Of a stretch of 64,000 nt of DNA, positions 9,592 to 21,117 are shown one piece after another. A model generated the notes under the pieces. That model was not told the origin of the DNA and ran no database searches. It saw only the letters and a program-made list of their open reading frames with translations. The stretch covers positions 58,642,012-58,706,011 of the forward strand of contig OY997590.1 in the NCBI GenBank assembly GCA_963921825.1, read 5' to 3'. The translations under genes were made by a program, and so were the position numbers. Positions within the stretch are counted from its first letter, which is position 1; each line of letters begins with the position of its first letter. Source of the stretch: Erodium maritimum (Eukaryota > Streptophyta > Magnoliopsida > Geraniales > Geraniaceae).

Positions 9592-10879
9592 ATGATGGGG
9601 GAACTGAGCACGTTCGGGCTTGACCTAGAGGAGATTACGGGTGGCGTGGCCATGTTCTCATTGGTGGCTCAGCCCTCACTACTTGCCCGAGTGTTGGAGG
9701 CGCAGTCGGAGGACGTCGAGACGTCAGAGATCCGAGAGAGGGTCGTCAGCGGTGACGAGGTGGTAGGCTGGGAGATCAGTGCAGATTGGGGGTTACGGTA
9801 TCGAGGAGGGTTATTCGTGTCGGGAAACTGTAGAGACGACGTGTTGCGAGAGTCACATCATTCGCGTCTTACAGTGCACCCGGGTGGCACCAAGATGTAC
9901 CGTGACATCAGGCGGCACTTCTGGTGGCGCGGGATGCGGAGAGCAGTCGCGGAATTTGTATCGAGGTGCCTCGTCTGTCAGCAGGTGAAGGCCGAACATC
10001 AGCGTCCCACCGGATTATTGCAGCCACTACCGATCGCCCAGTGGAAGTGGGAGCATGTCACGATGGACTTTATGAGTGGACTGTCAAGATCGCCGAATGG
10101 ACACGACGCCGTATGGGTAGTAGTCGATCGGTTGACCAAGTCGGCCCATTTCTTGGCTATGAGGATAACGGATCCGGTCGGCAAGTTGAGCAGCCTGTAC
10201 ATTCAGGAGATAGTACGTCTCCATGGGGTCCCTGTGTCGATAGTGTCTGACAGGGATCCTCGTTTCACGTCCAGATTTTGGCCGAGTCTGCAGACCGCGT
10301 TGGGGATCGAAGTTCTACTCAGTACAGGTCACCATCCAAGACAGACGGTCATTCCGAGCACACCATTCAGATCTTGGAAGACATGTTGCGGGCATGTGTG
10401 CTGGATTTCAGGGGATCATGGGAAACCCACCTGTCGTTGGTCGAGTTCGCCTACAACAACAGCTACCAGGCCAGTATTGGGATGGCACCGTTCGAAGCGT
10501 TGTATGGGAGGCCGTGTCGATCGCAGTGTGTTGGGCAGAGGTGGGGGACAAGAGTCTGCTGGGGCCAGATCTTGTCAGAGAGACGACAGAGAAGGTCGCG
10601 CTGATACGCGAGCGGTTTAAGACCGCACAGAGTCGGCAGAAGAGCTATGCCGACAGACGGTGTAAACCTCTTGAGTTCGCAGTCGGTGATCACGTGTTCC
10701 TGAAGGTGAGCCCGAGGAAGGGACTGGTACGGTTCAGACGCAGCGGGGGCAAGTTAGCCCAACGGTACATTGGCCCGTTCGAGATCTTGAGCAGAGTGGG
10801 AGCAGTGGCTTATCGTCTGGCGTTACCACCACAACTTGGGAGAGTTCATAACGTCTTCCACGTGTCCCAGTTGCGGTAG
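9592..10879 (+). pseudogene. Integrase of gypsy pol (frameshifted)
   Basis: Integrase inserts the cDNA copy into the genome. The N-terminal HHCC zinc domain is readable (His-His near 9856 and the Cys pair in SRCLVCQQ near 9960). The core domain has its first Asp in TMDFMSG (about 10069) and its second in VSDRDPRF (about 10249). A frameshift near 10340 moves the reading, and the Glu lies in the second frame near 10355. Another frameshift near 10535 leads to the C-terminal GPF/Y-type module, with YIGPFEIL at about 10768-10791 and ending NVFHVSQLR. A TAG stop at 10877-10879 then cuts off the tail. There is no ATG of its own; it was part of the polyprotein. Confidence 0.9.
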
Positions 10880-11140
10880 TACAATGCGGACCCCTCCCAC
10901 GTAATTGAGTGGACGGATATCGAGGTGGCTGACGATGTCTCCTATGAGGAGCAGCCGGTTCGGATCATGGACACACCAGAGCAGGTCCTGCGTGGCAAGA
11001 TTATCCGCCAGGTACGGGTGCAGTGGAGGCATCACAGGGCTGAGTCGACTTGGGAACGCGAGGACGAGGTTCGCGCGAAGTACCCCGACTTGTTCGACTC
11101 CCGAGGTACGTCTGTTTTAAATTTCGCGGACGAAATTCCT
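10880..11140 (+). pseudogene. Chromodomain-like C-terminal tail of integrase
   Basis: Same frame as the integrase end, beyond a TAG stop. The segment contains a long linker, then a short stretch with VRVQWRHHRAESTWE (about 10998-11060) and a final KYPDLF, the layout of the C-terminal chromodomain or chromodomain-like module of plant chromoviruses. In those elements the module guides insertion towards particular chromatin. The aromatic cage cannot be judged with confidence from this degenerate copy. Confidence 0.68.
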
Positions 11141-11150
11141 TTAAGGGGGG
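11139..11150 (+). other. Polypurine tract
   Basis: TTTAAGGGGGG lies five bases before the 3' LTR start (TGTAATAACC at 11156). This is the expected place for the plus-strand primer of an LTR retrotransposon. Confidence 0.85.
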
Positions 11151-11155
11151 TAGAT

Positions 11156-14031
11156 TGTAATAACCACTCCCGGTCAACGCCAGTCAAATCTGCGAAAAAC
11201 AGGAAAATTTAAAATTTTTGGACAAACACTTAAATGAACCCAAATTTGACCCCGAGGGTCATATCGGACTTAAGTTGACCCCGATATCGACCAAAGTGAG
11301 TTCCGGGGGACTCAGGGCAACTTTCTGACCAATTTGGGAAATGTTGACTTTTCGCTGGAAAAGTCAACCGAGCGACGTTTTGGTCCATTCGATACCCGTT
11401 TTAAATCCAAAAAGCTTAGCCGTCGTCATAGCGGTCTTAGTTGAGCCGTTTCCTTGTAGCCCATAAAGTTTCGTAATTTCTTGGAAAAAGTGCCTGTTCG
11501 GGGCCCGAAACATCCGAATTTCGCGAATCTTCCAAAAAGGTGTGGGACCCACTTGACGCATGTCAAATATGTGGTGGTGTTAGGTATTTTTGAAACAAGA
11601 CAAAGATGAGTGGTGTTGGGGGGGTTCGGCCATAAGGTGATTTTTTGGGGTTTTTGGAGAGAGAAAGTAGATAGAAGGAAGGAGAAGAAGAGAGAAAAGA
11701 GAAGGTGGAGGCTTAGGGTTTGCTAGTTCATCGATCATCAACCCGTTGGATCATCTCAGAGATAGAAGAATCGAGTTCACACCTTCATTCTCTACGGTGA
11801 GCATCTAACCGTTTTTCGATTTGCTTAAGTTTGAAAGTTAGGGTTTGAGTAAAACTAGTAGTTTATGGTGGTATTGAGGTGTGGGGATCGTTGGAAACGT
11901 TTTGGAGCGAAGATTGAACGTTTTCCGGTGACCGGGAGCTCGGGGGGAACTCCGGCCACCGTGTGTGGTGGCTGGCCGGCCATGGGGTGGCTGGCCGGAG
12001 CTAGGGCCGGCCACCACCATGGTGAGCCGGGCCCAAATTAGCCCTAGCCACCCACGGCCAAGGTTGGCCGGATGAGGCCCACGTGCTCGAGTATTCGGGT
12101 TTCGTGTTTGGGTGGTTTAGGATGTTCCCCGAGTCATTAATCTACACCCAGATCGAAATTTGGAATTAAATTGTAAAAGTTGTAATTGACGGGTTTAGAA
12201 ACTTGAAACGCTAATTAAATTACTCGAAAGTCGGAATTGGATTCCTTCGAGTGCATAGGAACCCTTGAATTATTCTAAGACCGTAGAAACGAAAACGAGA
12301 ATTTTCGGAGCCCCGGAATGACGTTTTCAAAACCCGGGCAGATTCGCCATGTCGGGCGAATCGGGCCTTTCCGGGTCCATTATCGACAATGTCGAGTAAT
12401 TGGGAAGTCTGGGAGTGATCGACATTGTCGGGGTTACTTTTGGCCGTCAAGTTTATTAAATTTCAGTTTATGCCTGCAAGCTTAAAAGTGTTTAAAACTA
12501 TGTTCTTATTTAGATCGTGCCGTAGACAGAGGAAAGGGAAAGATAGGCGAGTGATCGGGATCACCCCGGAGATGTTTGTGCGCTTTTGGAGAAAGCATAC
12601 GAGGTAGGGAAAAGTAGCCGGATCTCGGCCCTGATTAGGGAAAGTTAACAGTAGAAATGCATGTGCCACCGGGGTGTCGTGGGTTAAGTAAGTTTATCGA
12701 ATATTAGAAAGGCAGGCGACACCGGGTGGTGTCGTATGATACGGGAACGTATCGAACAATAGAAATGCATGTGACACTTAGTAGTGTCGTAGGAGCAGTG
12801 AACTTATCGATATTAGAATTACTGGAGGCATGCGGTTATGCCCGCAGGTTGATTGTTTAATTTGTGTCTTGGGTGGCCATGAGAGCCCGTACTTTACTGT
12901 TTGTGTCTTGGGTGGCCATGAGAGCCCGTACTTTACTGTTTGTGTCTTGGGTGGCCATGAGAGCCCGTACTTCACTGTTTGTGTCTTGGGTGGCCATGAG
13001 TGTCTGTGGGGTTGTTGAGCCCGTGTCTTTACTGTTGGTGTGTCTTGGGTGGCCATGAGTGTCGTGGGGTTGTTGAACCCGTGTTTTACCGGTGGTGTCT
13101 TAGGTGGCCATGAGGGCCCGTGGGGATGTTGAGCCCGTGTTTTACCGTTGGTGTCTTGGGTGGCCATGAGTGCCTGTGGAGTCTTAAGCCGGTGTTGTTG
13201 CTGTTTGTTGGATTTTGTTTATGATTGTGATTGTGGTTACCTGAGGCTGGGGACCGCTTTGTAATAAATGGGGTCCTGTGATCGCACGCGTCTGCATGTT
13301 CAGACGGGGTAAGGGGCCCGCCCGTGAGGAAAGGGGTCCTGGCCGCGCGTGCGTGGGGGTGACAGGTCAACAGCCTGATCCGACTTTGTGTCGGGAAAAG
13401 TGCGACAGGTCGACCGCCTGGCCTGACAGGGATCGGCAAAGTGGCGACAGGTCGACCGCCTGGCCTGACAGGGATCGACAAAGGGCGTGGGGGACTGATC
13501 AGCTGGAGTGCGATCCTTTGTGATCTTGTTTGGTGTGCGATCCTTAGTGATCTTGGATGTTGCGTGGTTATCTGTCGTGTCATTGGAGGAAGTCGTCAAT
13601 CGTTGTGTCGGGTCTACATTACGGGTCCGAGTGTTGAGTCGGTTGAGGAAAGTAACTGTTTGTCGATGTCAGTCGGGTTGTTGTTGGTGTTACCGGCATT
13701 GTCTGCTAAGTATGCCGTAGTCAGTCTATTATCCGTGGTGGTGAGCGAACGCTCACCCCTAGCTGCTTTTCCTACAGGTACTGGTCGCGGGCTGGACTAG
13801 GTGAGCTCTCGAAGCTTGAAGAGCTAGGAGCGGAGTCCGGGTTTTCTTTTGTGTCTAGCGACGTACACTTTGCATTTTGTCCGCTTGTTGGGACGTACTT
13901 TTGAGTTGTAAATAATTATTTTGATGAACAAATGGTGGTTTTAAAGTGATTCATTTAAAAGGTTTCAAAATGTTTTACTGTTTTAAACGTTCGCGTTCCG
14001 AGTTCGGTTTTACTGAAATTGGGGCGTGACA
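11156..14031 (+). repeat. 3' LTR of the gypsy element
   Basis: 2876 bp, TG...CA, starting TGTAATAACC and ending GGGGCGTGACA. It is the reference for judging how much of the 5' LTR is missing. It lacks the 12-bp-stem hairpin found in several other copies near LTR position 380: sequence passes straight from CGCGAATC to TTCCAAAA near 11520-11535, which looks like a hairpin-associated deletion. The GTGGCCATGAG minisatellite lies at about 12860-13180, the GACAGGTCGA module at about 13360-13490 and the GGTGAGCG hairpin at 13740-13757. Confidence 0.95.
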
Positions 14032-14789
14032 ATCGTCAACCAAATTTTGAGTTGGAGAGTGATTTTCCAGTCCAAAATCATATATTGACATATCATTACC
14101 CCTCCGACTGGTCCTCATACCTTTCCAAGGATAGAGAAGCACCCCTAATCCCGACAATACATGAACTAGAACTTTATCACAAAAAACTATTCCAACCATG
14201 ATTGAAACACAGTTTGATTCAAACTAAAATCACTAAAATGAGACTCATCCCACAGAGGAGAGCGTATTAACACATGAAATTTATCACACAAGTATAAGAG
14301 AAATCTTCATGAATAATTTATAGAACAGTGCTCAAAGATCTCCCAGTTGCCATAACAAACCTGAACACCAACCCTGCAAAGACACTCCCATCATTGAGAA
14401 CCACGGTAAAAGCCTCACTTCTCAACCAAATTACATACACTCTAGGCAATCTCAAACCTTGGAGTAATACATTCCCAATCACACAAAGAGGAACACAAAG
14501 TATCATTTACAAAAGTAATCCAAAATTCTTATTCCCTAACATTTTCTTAGAGAAACATTTAAAGGCCAATAAAGCTCAACTCCTATATAACCTATTTAGA
14601 TGAAACATTTACGTGAGCCACCCCAACACCCCATTATATCGATTAAGGATCCTCTAAAACTGAACCTGCAACACACACTGCACCATCCTGACCCGAGACA
14701 CTCTGGCACTTACGGAAGCTCGTATCAACTCACAACAGAGACTTGGAGTGATTCGGCCAGTCCTTAGCCACTAGAAGTCACCGCCTCAG
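14032..14789 (+). other. Unassigned stretch between gypsy 3' LTR and copia relic
   Basis: No recognisable gene or repeat. Short open frames (60-91 codons) have no family motif that I can see. It probably belongs to the older locus into which the gypsy element inserted, possibly further decayed copia sequence. Confidence 0.4.
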
Positions 14790-15189
14790 TGTTAATTGTT
14801 TAAAGTGGGTTGATTCAATGAATGATGAGATGAAATGTATGCATGACAATAACGTTTGGAAACTTGTCAAGTTGTTTGAAGATGCAGAACCCATAGGTTG
14901 CAAATGGATATTTAAAACCAAACAGGATTCCAAGGCAAATTTTGAGAGGTATGAAACGCGTCTAGTAGCCAAGAATTTCACTCAAAATAAAGGTATTGAT
15001 TATAAAAATAAAAATTTCTCTCCAGCATCATCAAAAGATAATGTTAGAACAATAGTGGCACTCATAACTCATTTAGATCTGGAGCTGCACCAGATGGATG
15101 TTTTAAATGGGGATATTAAGGAAATCATATATATGACACAATCAAAAAAATTTGTACCAGGTGACGTACCCAAAGTCTATGGTCTGTGA
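14790..15189 (+). pseudogene. Ty1/copia reverse transcriptase relic, upstream part
   Basis: The 5' part of a copia-type RT domain, the RNA-dependent DNA polymerase of the Ty1/copia polyprotein. An open stretch at 14818-15189 shows the usual signature run: MNDEM...NNVWKLV, GCKWIFKTK, YETRLVAK, GIDY, and LELHQMDVLNGD, where the family has MDVKTAFLNG. The frame drifts near 15175, shortly before a gypsy solo LTR interrupts the relic at 15190. The continuation is at 16805. No start codon of its own and no gag or integrase of this copy is visible upstream, so it is an isolated fragment. The neighbouring bases TGTGA are duplicated across the inserted LTR. Confidence 0.85.
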
Positions 15190-16804
15190 TGTCACGCCCC
15201 AATTTCAGCGAATCGAACTCGGGACGCGAACTTTTAAAACATGAATACTTAAAACCTGTTTTGAATAAAAGCTTTGACATTTCCATTTATTTACCAAAAT
15301 AATAGTAGTATTTACAATACAAAAACGTCCCAACAAGTGGACAAGGTACACATCCGTCACTAGACTCAACAAAAGTAAAGACCAGACTCCGCTCCAAGCT
15401 CCATGAACTTCAAGAGCTCACCTAGTCCGTCCCACGAACAGTACCTGTAGGAAAAGCAGCTAGGGGTGAGCGTTCGCTCACCACCACGGATAACAGACTG
15501 ACTACGGCATAATTAGCAGACAAAGCCAGTAACACTAAAACCAAACCCAACACTGGGACTATAGTCCCCAACTCAAGTACCCAACTGACCCACAACCCGT
15601 TACCTTCCTCAACAGACTCAACACTCGATAACACAATGTAGACCCGACACAACTATCGACGACCTCCTCCAAGGACACGACAGAAAGACTACACAACGCC
15701 AAACAAGATCACAAAGGATCGCACGCCAAACAAGATCACAAAGGATCGCATACCAGCTGCTCAGTAACCTCTCCCACTCACACGAACACGGATCATGCTA
15801 GCCAAAGAATGCTTACAACCTGTGATACTCAAACTCGGACCAGGTCAGCCAAAGAATGCTTGCAACCTGTGTTACTCAAACTCGGACCAGGCCAGCCAAA
15901 GAATGCTTGCAACCTGTGTTACTCAAACTCGTGTCAGGCCAGCCAAAGAATGCTTGCAACCCGTTGATACTCAAACTTGGTCAGGCCAGCCAAAGAATGC
16001 TTGCAACCTACCGGGATCCGCAATCACAATCACACGCAAATTCATCAACCAGTAACAACACAAGTTCAACTCTCACAGGCACTCATGGCCACCAAGACAC
16101 CAACAGTAAAACTCGAACTCAACAGCCCCACAGGCACTCACGGCCTCCCAAGACACACCGATAGTAAGACACGGACTCAACAATCCCACAGGCACTCACG
16201 GCCTCCCAAGACACCAACCATAAGACACGCTTGCAACTTACCGAGACTCTAACTCGTAAGCCAGCTAAAGGAAGCTTGCAACCCCCCCCCCCCCCCCCCG
16301 AGACTCTAACTCGGTCAGGTCAGCCAAAGACACCATCCTTAGTACACGGGCCCTCAAGGCCACCCAAAACACCAATTTAAATAGACGGGCTCTCATGGCC
16401 ACCCAAACTCAATCAATAAATAATACGGGCTCTCAAGGCCACCCAAAACTCGATAATAAAAATACGGGCTCTTTTTCCCAAAAATTACGAAACTTGGCGG
16501 GCCATAAGGAAACGGCTCAACTAAGACCGCTACAATGACGGTTAAGCTTTTCGGATCCAAAACGGTCCTCGAATGGACCAAAACGTCGCTCGGTTGACTT
16601 TTCCAGCGAAAAGTCAACATTTCTCAAATTGATCAGAAAGTTGCCCTGAGTCCCCCGTAACTCACTTTGGTCAATAACGGGGTCAACTTAAGTCCGGTAT
16701 GACACTCGGGGTCATTTTAGGTTCATTAAGTGTCCGTCTTAAAATTTTTAAATTTTCCTGTTTTTCGCAGGTTTGACTGGCGTTGACCGGGAGTGGTTAT
16801 TACA
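15190..16804 (-). mobile_element. Solo LTR of the gypsy family, internally deleted, inside copia RT
   Basis: The 1615-bp copy reads TGTCACGCCC...GTTATTACA on the + strand, i.e. minus orientation, and is flanked by TGTGA (15185-15189 and 16805-16809). It is about half the family length: near 16465 the minisatellite passes directly to TTCCCAAAAATTACGAAAC, skipping more than 1 kb found in other copies (hairpin cluster and GC-rich block). It carries the CCAGCCAAAGAATGCTTGCA tandem module (about 15795-16010) and a run of 18 C. Confidence 0.95.
16282..16299 (+). repeat. Homopolymer run, 18 C
   Basis: C18 within the solo LTR. The matching site in the LTR copy at about 24916 has only seven C, so the run expanded in this copy, or its length is a sequencing or assembly artefact. 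Confidence 0.8.
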
Positions 16805-17860
16805 TGTGAACTTAAAAGTTCTATCTACGGTCTCGACCAAGCTTCTCATCATGATATCACAAATTTCACAATATCATTGCTTCACATGGTTTAGAGGTTA
16901 AAATACTGGATAACTATGTATATCATAAGTTCAGTGAGATTAAATTCATCTTTCTAGTGCTTTATGTTGATGACATATTGTTGGCTAGTAGCGATATAGA
17001 CTTGTTGCACGAAACCATGAGATTTTTAACAACGCATTTTTAAATGAAAGATCTTGGTGACACATCTTTTTTTATTGGGAATCAAGATACATTAGGATCA
17101 ATCTCGTGGTATTCTTCAGTCATCACAAAACAACTATATCGAGAAAGTTCTTGTCAGATTCGACATGAAAGACTATGCACTTGGAGATACCCTTATTGTT
17201 AAAGGAGACAAGTTTAGTCTCAAACAGTTCCTCAAGAATGAATCTGATATTTTTTTTTGCTTAAATTTCCTTATTCTTAAACTATTGGTAGTCTTATGTA
17301 TGCTCAAGTATGTAATCGTTTAGGTTGGGGTACATAGTGGGTATGTTGGGCAGATACTTACGTGACCCCGGTATGGGTCATTGGAAAGCGACCAAACAGG
17401 TCATGATGTACTTAAAAAGAAAAAAGGAGTAGATGTTCACCTATCAAAAGTCAGACGAATTAGAGGTCTTGGTTATTCTAACTCTCATCTTACGGGTTGC
17501 CAAGATACTAAGAGATACTATTTTGGTTATGTCTACATGTTGTCTGGAGGAGCTATATCCTAGATAAGTGCTAAACAGACACTCATAGCTTCTTCCACCA
17601 TGGAAGTAGAATTCGTACCTTGTTATGAGGCAACCAATCATGGTATATGCCTATGAAAAGTTTTCATTAGGTGGTGAGTTGTGGATGGAGCCGAAAGACT
17701 TTTAAAGGTTGTGACAAACATTCTGAAGCTTTGTATTCGAATAACAAAAAAAGTTGATCAAATAAGTGTTTACAAATTGAGACATATATATTTAGGGGTA
17801 ATAACTCGTAATGTACAAAATAAGTGATCCAGTTAAGAAGCCTAATTTAAAACATTGTAA
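16805..17860 (+). pseudogene. Ty1/copia RT and RNase H relic, downstream part
   Basis: Continuation of the relic at 14790-15189 after the inserted LTR; the first codons correspond to the VCKLKKSIYGLKQAS-type motif of copia RT. The catalytic box reads LYVDDILLAS near 16959-16990. A stop interrupts the next conserved stretch (MKDLGDTSFF). Then come several frame changes and a copia RNase H domain near 17480-17660, with GYVYMLSGGAIS and a TMEVEF-type stretch around the catalytic Glu. It is ancient and heavily mutated, with no LTRs detected nearby. It predates the solo LTR that splits it. Confidence 0.82.
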
Positions 17861-18690
17861 TTGGTGTGGGTTTGAAAAAATAGCATTCCAATTTGAGAAA
17901 AAAAAGTTTGAAAAAACAGCATTTTACTTTGAGAAAATATGGTTCAAGAAAATAACATTTCTGGTTTGAGAAATTTTTTGTTTGAGAATATTCAACTCAA
18001 ATCGGTACTGCTATTTTCTCAAACCGCATACACTATTTCAGCAAGTTCGTAGGTTCACACCGTAGCAGCTGGTTCGCACCTGATTGCACGCCTATATATA
18101 TATATATATACAAACAGGGGCTTATTGTGCAAACTACGAACAAATCTAAGCCATAGGATCCGTCAAAGTGATGTTAGTAGAGCGCACCAAATGCTGACAT
18201 GTGGACAATTATATATAAAAACATTACACCTTATTGTGCAAACTACGAACACACCAGATGTTGACACGTGGGCGCGCGCGCTATTGGTGCGCGCACACAC
18301 AGTGCTGATAGTTTAGTACAAAATGTGCTGATAGGTTAATACAAATATGTTGATAGCAACCCATCAGCACATTTTGAGTGCTCAATTTCAATCAACCATC
18401 TTTCTCTACTCTTCCATTCTCATATGTTGAGTGATAACATATTGAGTATTCAGGAGATAATCTATTGACTCTGATTAAGTATTCGAGTTATCGTGCAATT
18501 AGACTTGACAACAATATATGATGAATTGGTGCAACTTTTTAAGCGGTGATGGTGTGTGAAGGTTAGTTTAGGTATTAAAAAATGTAAAGTCATGTTTAAC
18601 TTTTTTACTTAAATTAACAATCCAGTTTTTTTGATAAATAATGAAAGATAAAGATGCATAATGTTTACTAATATTTAGAGTTTGGTAATG
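17861..18690 (+). other. AT-rich non-coding DNA with short repeats
   Basis: 17870-18030 holds loosely repeated TTTGAGAAAATA-like units, some inverted. A TA dinucleotide run covers 18093-18110. The phrase TTATTGTGCAAACTACGAAC occurs twice, near 18123 and 18232, each followed by a GACA(T/C)GTGG-type phrase. A GC-rich inverted motif (GCGCGC...GCGCGC) lies near 18271-18295. No gene is seen. It could be the edge of an unrecognised non-autonomous DNA element. Confidence 0.4.
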
Positions 18691-19980
18691 GAGCGGCGGT
18701 TAAGGTTTGGTTCTTTCTACCGCCACAATATAATGTGGTTGATCATTAACTTGATTGATCTCGGTGATCTTTACATGGCTTGGTCCCTTTGTGTGTGGTT
18801 TTAGGTATTTCTCGGCAATAGTTTGATGGGAACACGAGGGCAAGGAGGGAGTAGAGGTACTGTGGTTGAGAGGTGTTTCTCCTTTATATCAAGGGAGAAA
18901 ACTCGATTCGGCGTCCAAAAGGCTTCCTCACGATGGTCTAAAGCAAGGAGAGGCTGAGGGTTTAGCTGACGTCTCTTCTCTAAAGTAGACATGATGCATA
19001 TAGGGAGGGCGTGCGAAGTTTTTGTCGGCGTTCTATTTGTTCTTCTTGGTCCTACGGATCAAGGCAACAGTCATAGGGATGACGGCAGAGAAAAGGGTGG
19101 CGGGAAGCAAACATCGTCCCTGAGTTCTCGATGGTGGAAAATCTATCACCTACGGTGTATGACCGACACACTTCCCTTAGCGATCCGACAATTAGGGGGT
19201 TGATGGTGATCAGTAATCGGATTGAAGGCAACGTCGGGGGATCGCCATCCGAGATGCTAGTGAAGATCGTGAATAGTGGCGTCCTCTATAGTGGCCACGA
19301 GGGTTTGAGGTTCAGGGCTCGCGGGGAGCTGAGGACATAATGCTTGCGGCTAGGGTTGCGGCTCACCGTACCACTAGCGTCGGAAACTAGGCGTGTGTTT
19401 GGTGTCCTTGTACATGGCGCGCGACCGGTCGTTGTCCAGGACGGGGATGATTGAGGAGTGTGTGGGGCAGGTGGAACCACGATGGGAGATTGGCCGACCG
19501 CGGTACAGGGAGTGGCGGTCGGAGTGGGTATGGTGATGGTCCACTCACAGACACATAGAACGGTATGGAGTCCGAGGAGGCAGCGGACTTACCAAAAAGG
19601 GGCGGCAAGCACCCCGCCTCGATTAATGAGAACATCGTGGTCCAATGGGGGGTCAGCCAGCAACACCAACTCACTAGACGTATGGTGGTAGTGGTTCCAC
19701 CAAGATCTGACACGGTACTCTCCTACTATCTCGGAGGTTAGTACTCTCGCGTTTTTATAGCCCTACTTTATCATTCCAAGGAGGACGACACACGTTCGAA
19801 ACCCGAAAGAGTATAGAGTCCGCCTAGACACCAACCCGAAAATGGGCTGGCTTTGTCCTACTTCTCAATTTTGAACCGTTGTATCGATTACTTTAAACGC
19901 TACCACAATATTCCCTTCTAAACATCTCAATAGAACAATTAGGTTATTTGAGCATTTATTTCAGTCATTTTTTTGCGAGT
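18691..19980 (+). repeat. Dispersed GC-rich repeat, copy A
   Basis: The last 290 bp or so (19690-19980) match two other places (41750-42030 and 43260-43478 plus 52394-52480) in order: a GTTCCACCAAGATCTG-like phrase, CTCGGAGGT..AGTACTC, CTCGCGTTTT, GGACGACG(A/C)AC, then AACGCTACC and ACATCTCAA. The upstream 1 kb is GC-rich with no protein domain recognised. The class is unknown; a non-LTR retrotransposon 3' region is my best guess, since copies B and C end in an A-rich stretch. The left boundary is approximate. Confidence 0.5.
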
Positions 19981-20245
19981 ATCATGACATGTGGGCAGAT
20001 ATTTGCTTCCCCTTCAGGGTGAAGTTTTTTTTGAATTTTCAATTTTCGTCTCAAAATTAAAATGCATTTGTTATAAAAGTAAGAACGATACTTGTGAATG
20101 GAAGAACAAAAACTAGAGAGAACAAGAGAATATGGAGAGAGTAGAAAATAGAATATTATTCATCACTTCATCCTTTACAATGACCTCTATTTATAGGCTT
20201 ATAATCATAGAGACATAACCTTGATGAACTACATAAATAATAGAA

Positions 20246-21014
20246 GGGAAAACGTTGGTTACAAACCTTTCTTAACGTTTCGTTATCACATCCTAACCCA
20301 GACCAACGTTTCGTTGCAATTCCATACTTAAAAGGTTTGGTTTTTTGCACAAAGTATAAAAAACTGTCAAAATTAACAGCACCGTTACCTCATCGAGCAT
20401 GTGCAAGTCACATGAGGGGTCTGAAATTTTTTAATGACAATTTTGCCCCTTCCCTAATCTGGCTCTTCAACTTCGATTCCTCTCCTCCACATCTACTCCT
20501 CCCTCCACCAAGCTCACACCCACCTCCACATTTGCTCCTTTGTGAAGTGGGAATCTGCAGAAATCTAAGATCGTGATGGGAAATCGTCGCTTCTGGATAT
20601 GGAATTGTCCGAGATTGTTTCGCCGTTTCAAAATTCAATTTTGAAAGATGTAGGATCAGTTTTGGATTATTTAGATTATGTGGCAGAGAAAGAGTCTATT
20701 CCTATTTCTAAGGAATTTCATATGGATTTAACTAGTGTTGTTGATGTGCAAAAGGAGCAGGAAGTTTTGGATTCTTTGTGAAATGTTGCAGGTGGATCTT
20801 ATGTTTTGGATGGAAACAAGAGATAGTCCAAGGTTGAAGAAGAGGGCATAAAAGACAACTTGTAATTAAAACTAACATCATCCACCATTTTAACAGTTTT
20901 TTATACTTTGTGCAAAAAACCAAACCTTTTAAGTATGGAATTGCAACGAAACGTTGGTCTGGGTTAGGATGTGATAACGAAACGTTGAGAAAGGTTTGGA
21001 ACCAACGTTTTCCC
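20246..21014. mobile_element. Non-autonomous Mutator-like element (MULE), possible Pack-MULE
   Basis: The 769-bp insertion starts GGGAAAACGTTGGTT and ends with its reverse complement. It is flanked by a perfect 9-bp target duplication ATAATAGAA (20237-20245 and 21015-21023); 9 bp is the Mutator superfamily hallmark. Terminal inverted repeats run 20246-20367 and 20893-21014, 122 bp each, with only two mismatches by my alignment. The comparable site in the other LTR of the host element is uninterrupted, confirming the boundaries. The 525-bp interior encodes no transposase and resembles ordinary genic sequence: a CT-rich stretch, then an open frame at 20599-20781. So it may be a captured host fragment. 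Confidence 0.93.
20599..20781 (+). other. Open frame inside the MULE, possibly a captured gene fragment
   Basis: 60 codons, ATG (MELSEIVSPF...) to TGA, in the MULE interior. The upstream context is a CT-rich leader-like tract (20460-20545). The amino acids look like normal protein (acidic, no low complexity), but I recognise no family. A captured exon followed by intron or UTR sequence is one reading; a chance frame is the other. Confidence 0.25.
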
Positions 21015-21105
21015 ATAATAGAATTCAAAATACAAAAGTCTTCTAACTCCCACAAAAGTCTTCTAACTCCTATCTAGAATATTCCATGTGGTCATCCAAT
21101 CAAAT

Positions 21106-21117
21106 ATTCATAACACT
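21106..21117 (-). other. Polypurine tract of the decayed copia element
   Basis: CTCCCCCTTTGG on the + strand, i.e. CCAAAGGGGGAG in element sense, directly against the 3' LTR. Confidence 0.8.

Larger units (their letters stand above)
1..14031 (+). mobile_element. Ty3/gypsy LTR retrotransposon (chromovirus, Tekay/Del-like), degenerate
   Basis: The order is 5' LTR (left part outside the window), initiator-Met primer binding site, long leader, gag, protease, reverse transcriptase, RNase H, integrase, chromodomain-like tail, polypurine tract and 3' LTR. RT before integrase is the Ty3/gypsy order. The integrase C-terminus followed by a chromodomain-like tail, plus the large LTRs, suggest a Tekay/Del-type chromovirus; this clade call is an inference. 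Over the first roughly 420 aligned bases the two LTRs differ by about 3%, nearly all transitions, plus one small indel. Coding is broken by several stops and frameshifts, so the copy cannot make its own proteins. The five bases after the 3' LTR are ATCGT; the matching left duplication lies outside the window. A solo LTR of the same family interrupts the leader. Confidence 0.93.
20069..21105 (-). repeat. 3' LTR of the decayed copia element (with inserted MULE)
   Basis: LTR sequence lies at 20069-20245 and 21015-21105, interrupted by a Mutator-like element. The TATA-type sequence (20184-20197) matches the one in the 5' LTR. The right edge TAACA is directly followed by the polypurine tract. Confidence 0.92.

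Noticed and set aside
14032-14036. ATCGT as proof of the gypsy element's insertion site
   Set aside because: The matching left copy lies outside the window, so it cannot be confirmed here.
18271-18295. GC-rich hairpin as a Helitron 3' end
   Set aside because: I see no CTRR terminus followed by T, nor a TC 5' end in a sensible position, so the Helitron call is not supported.
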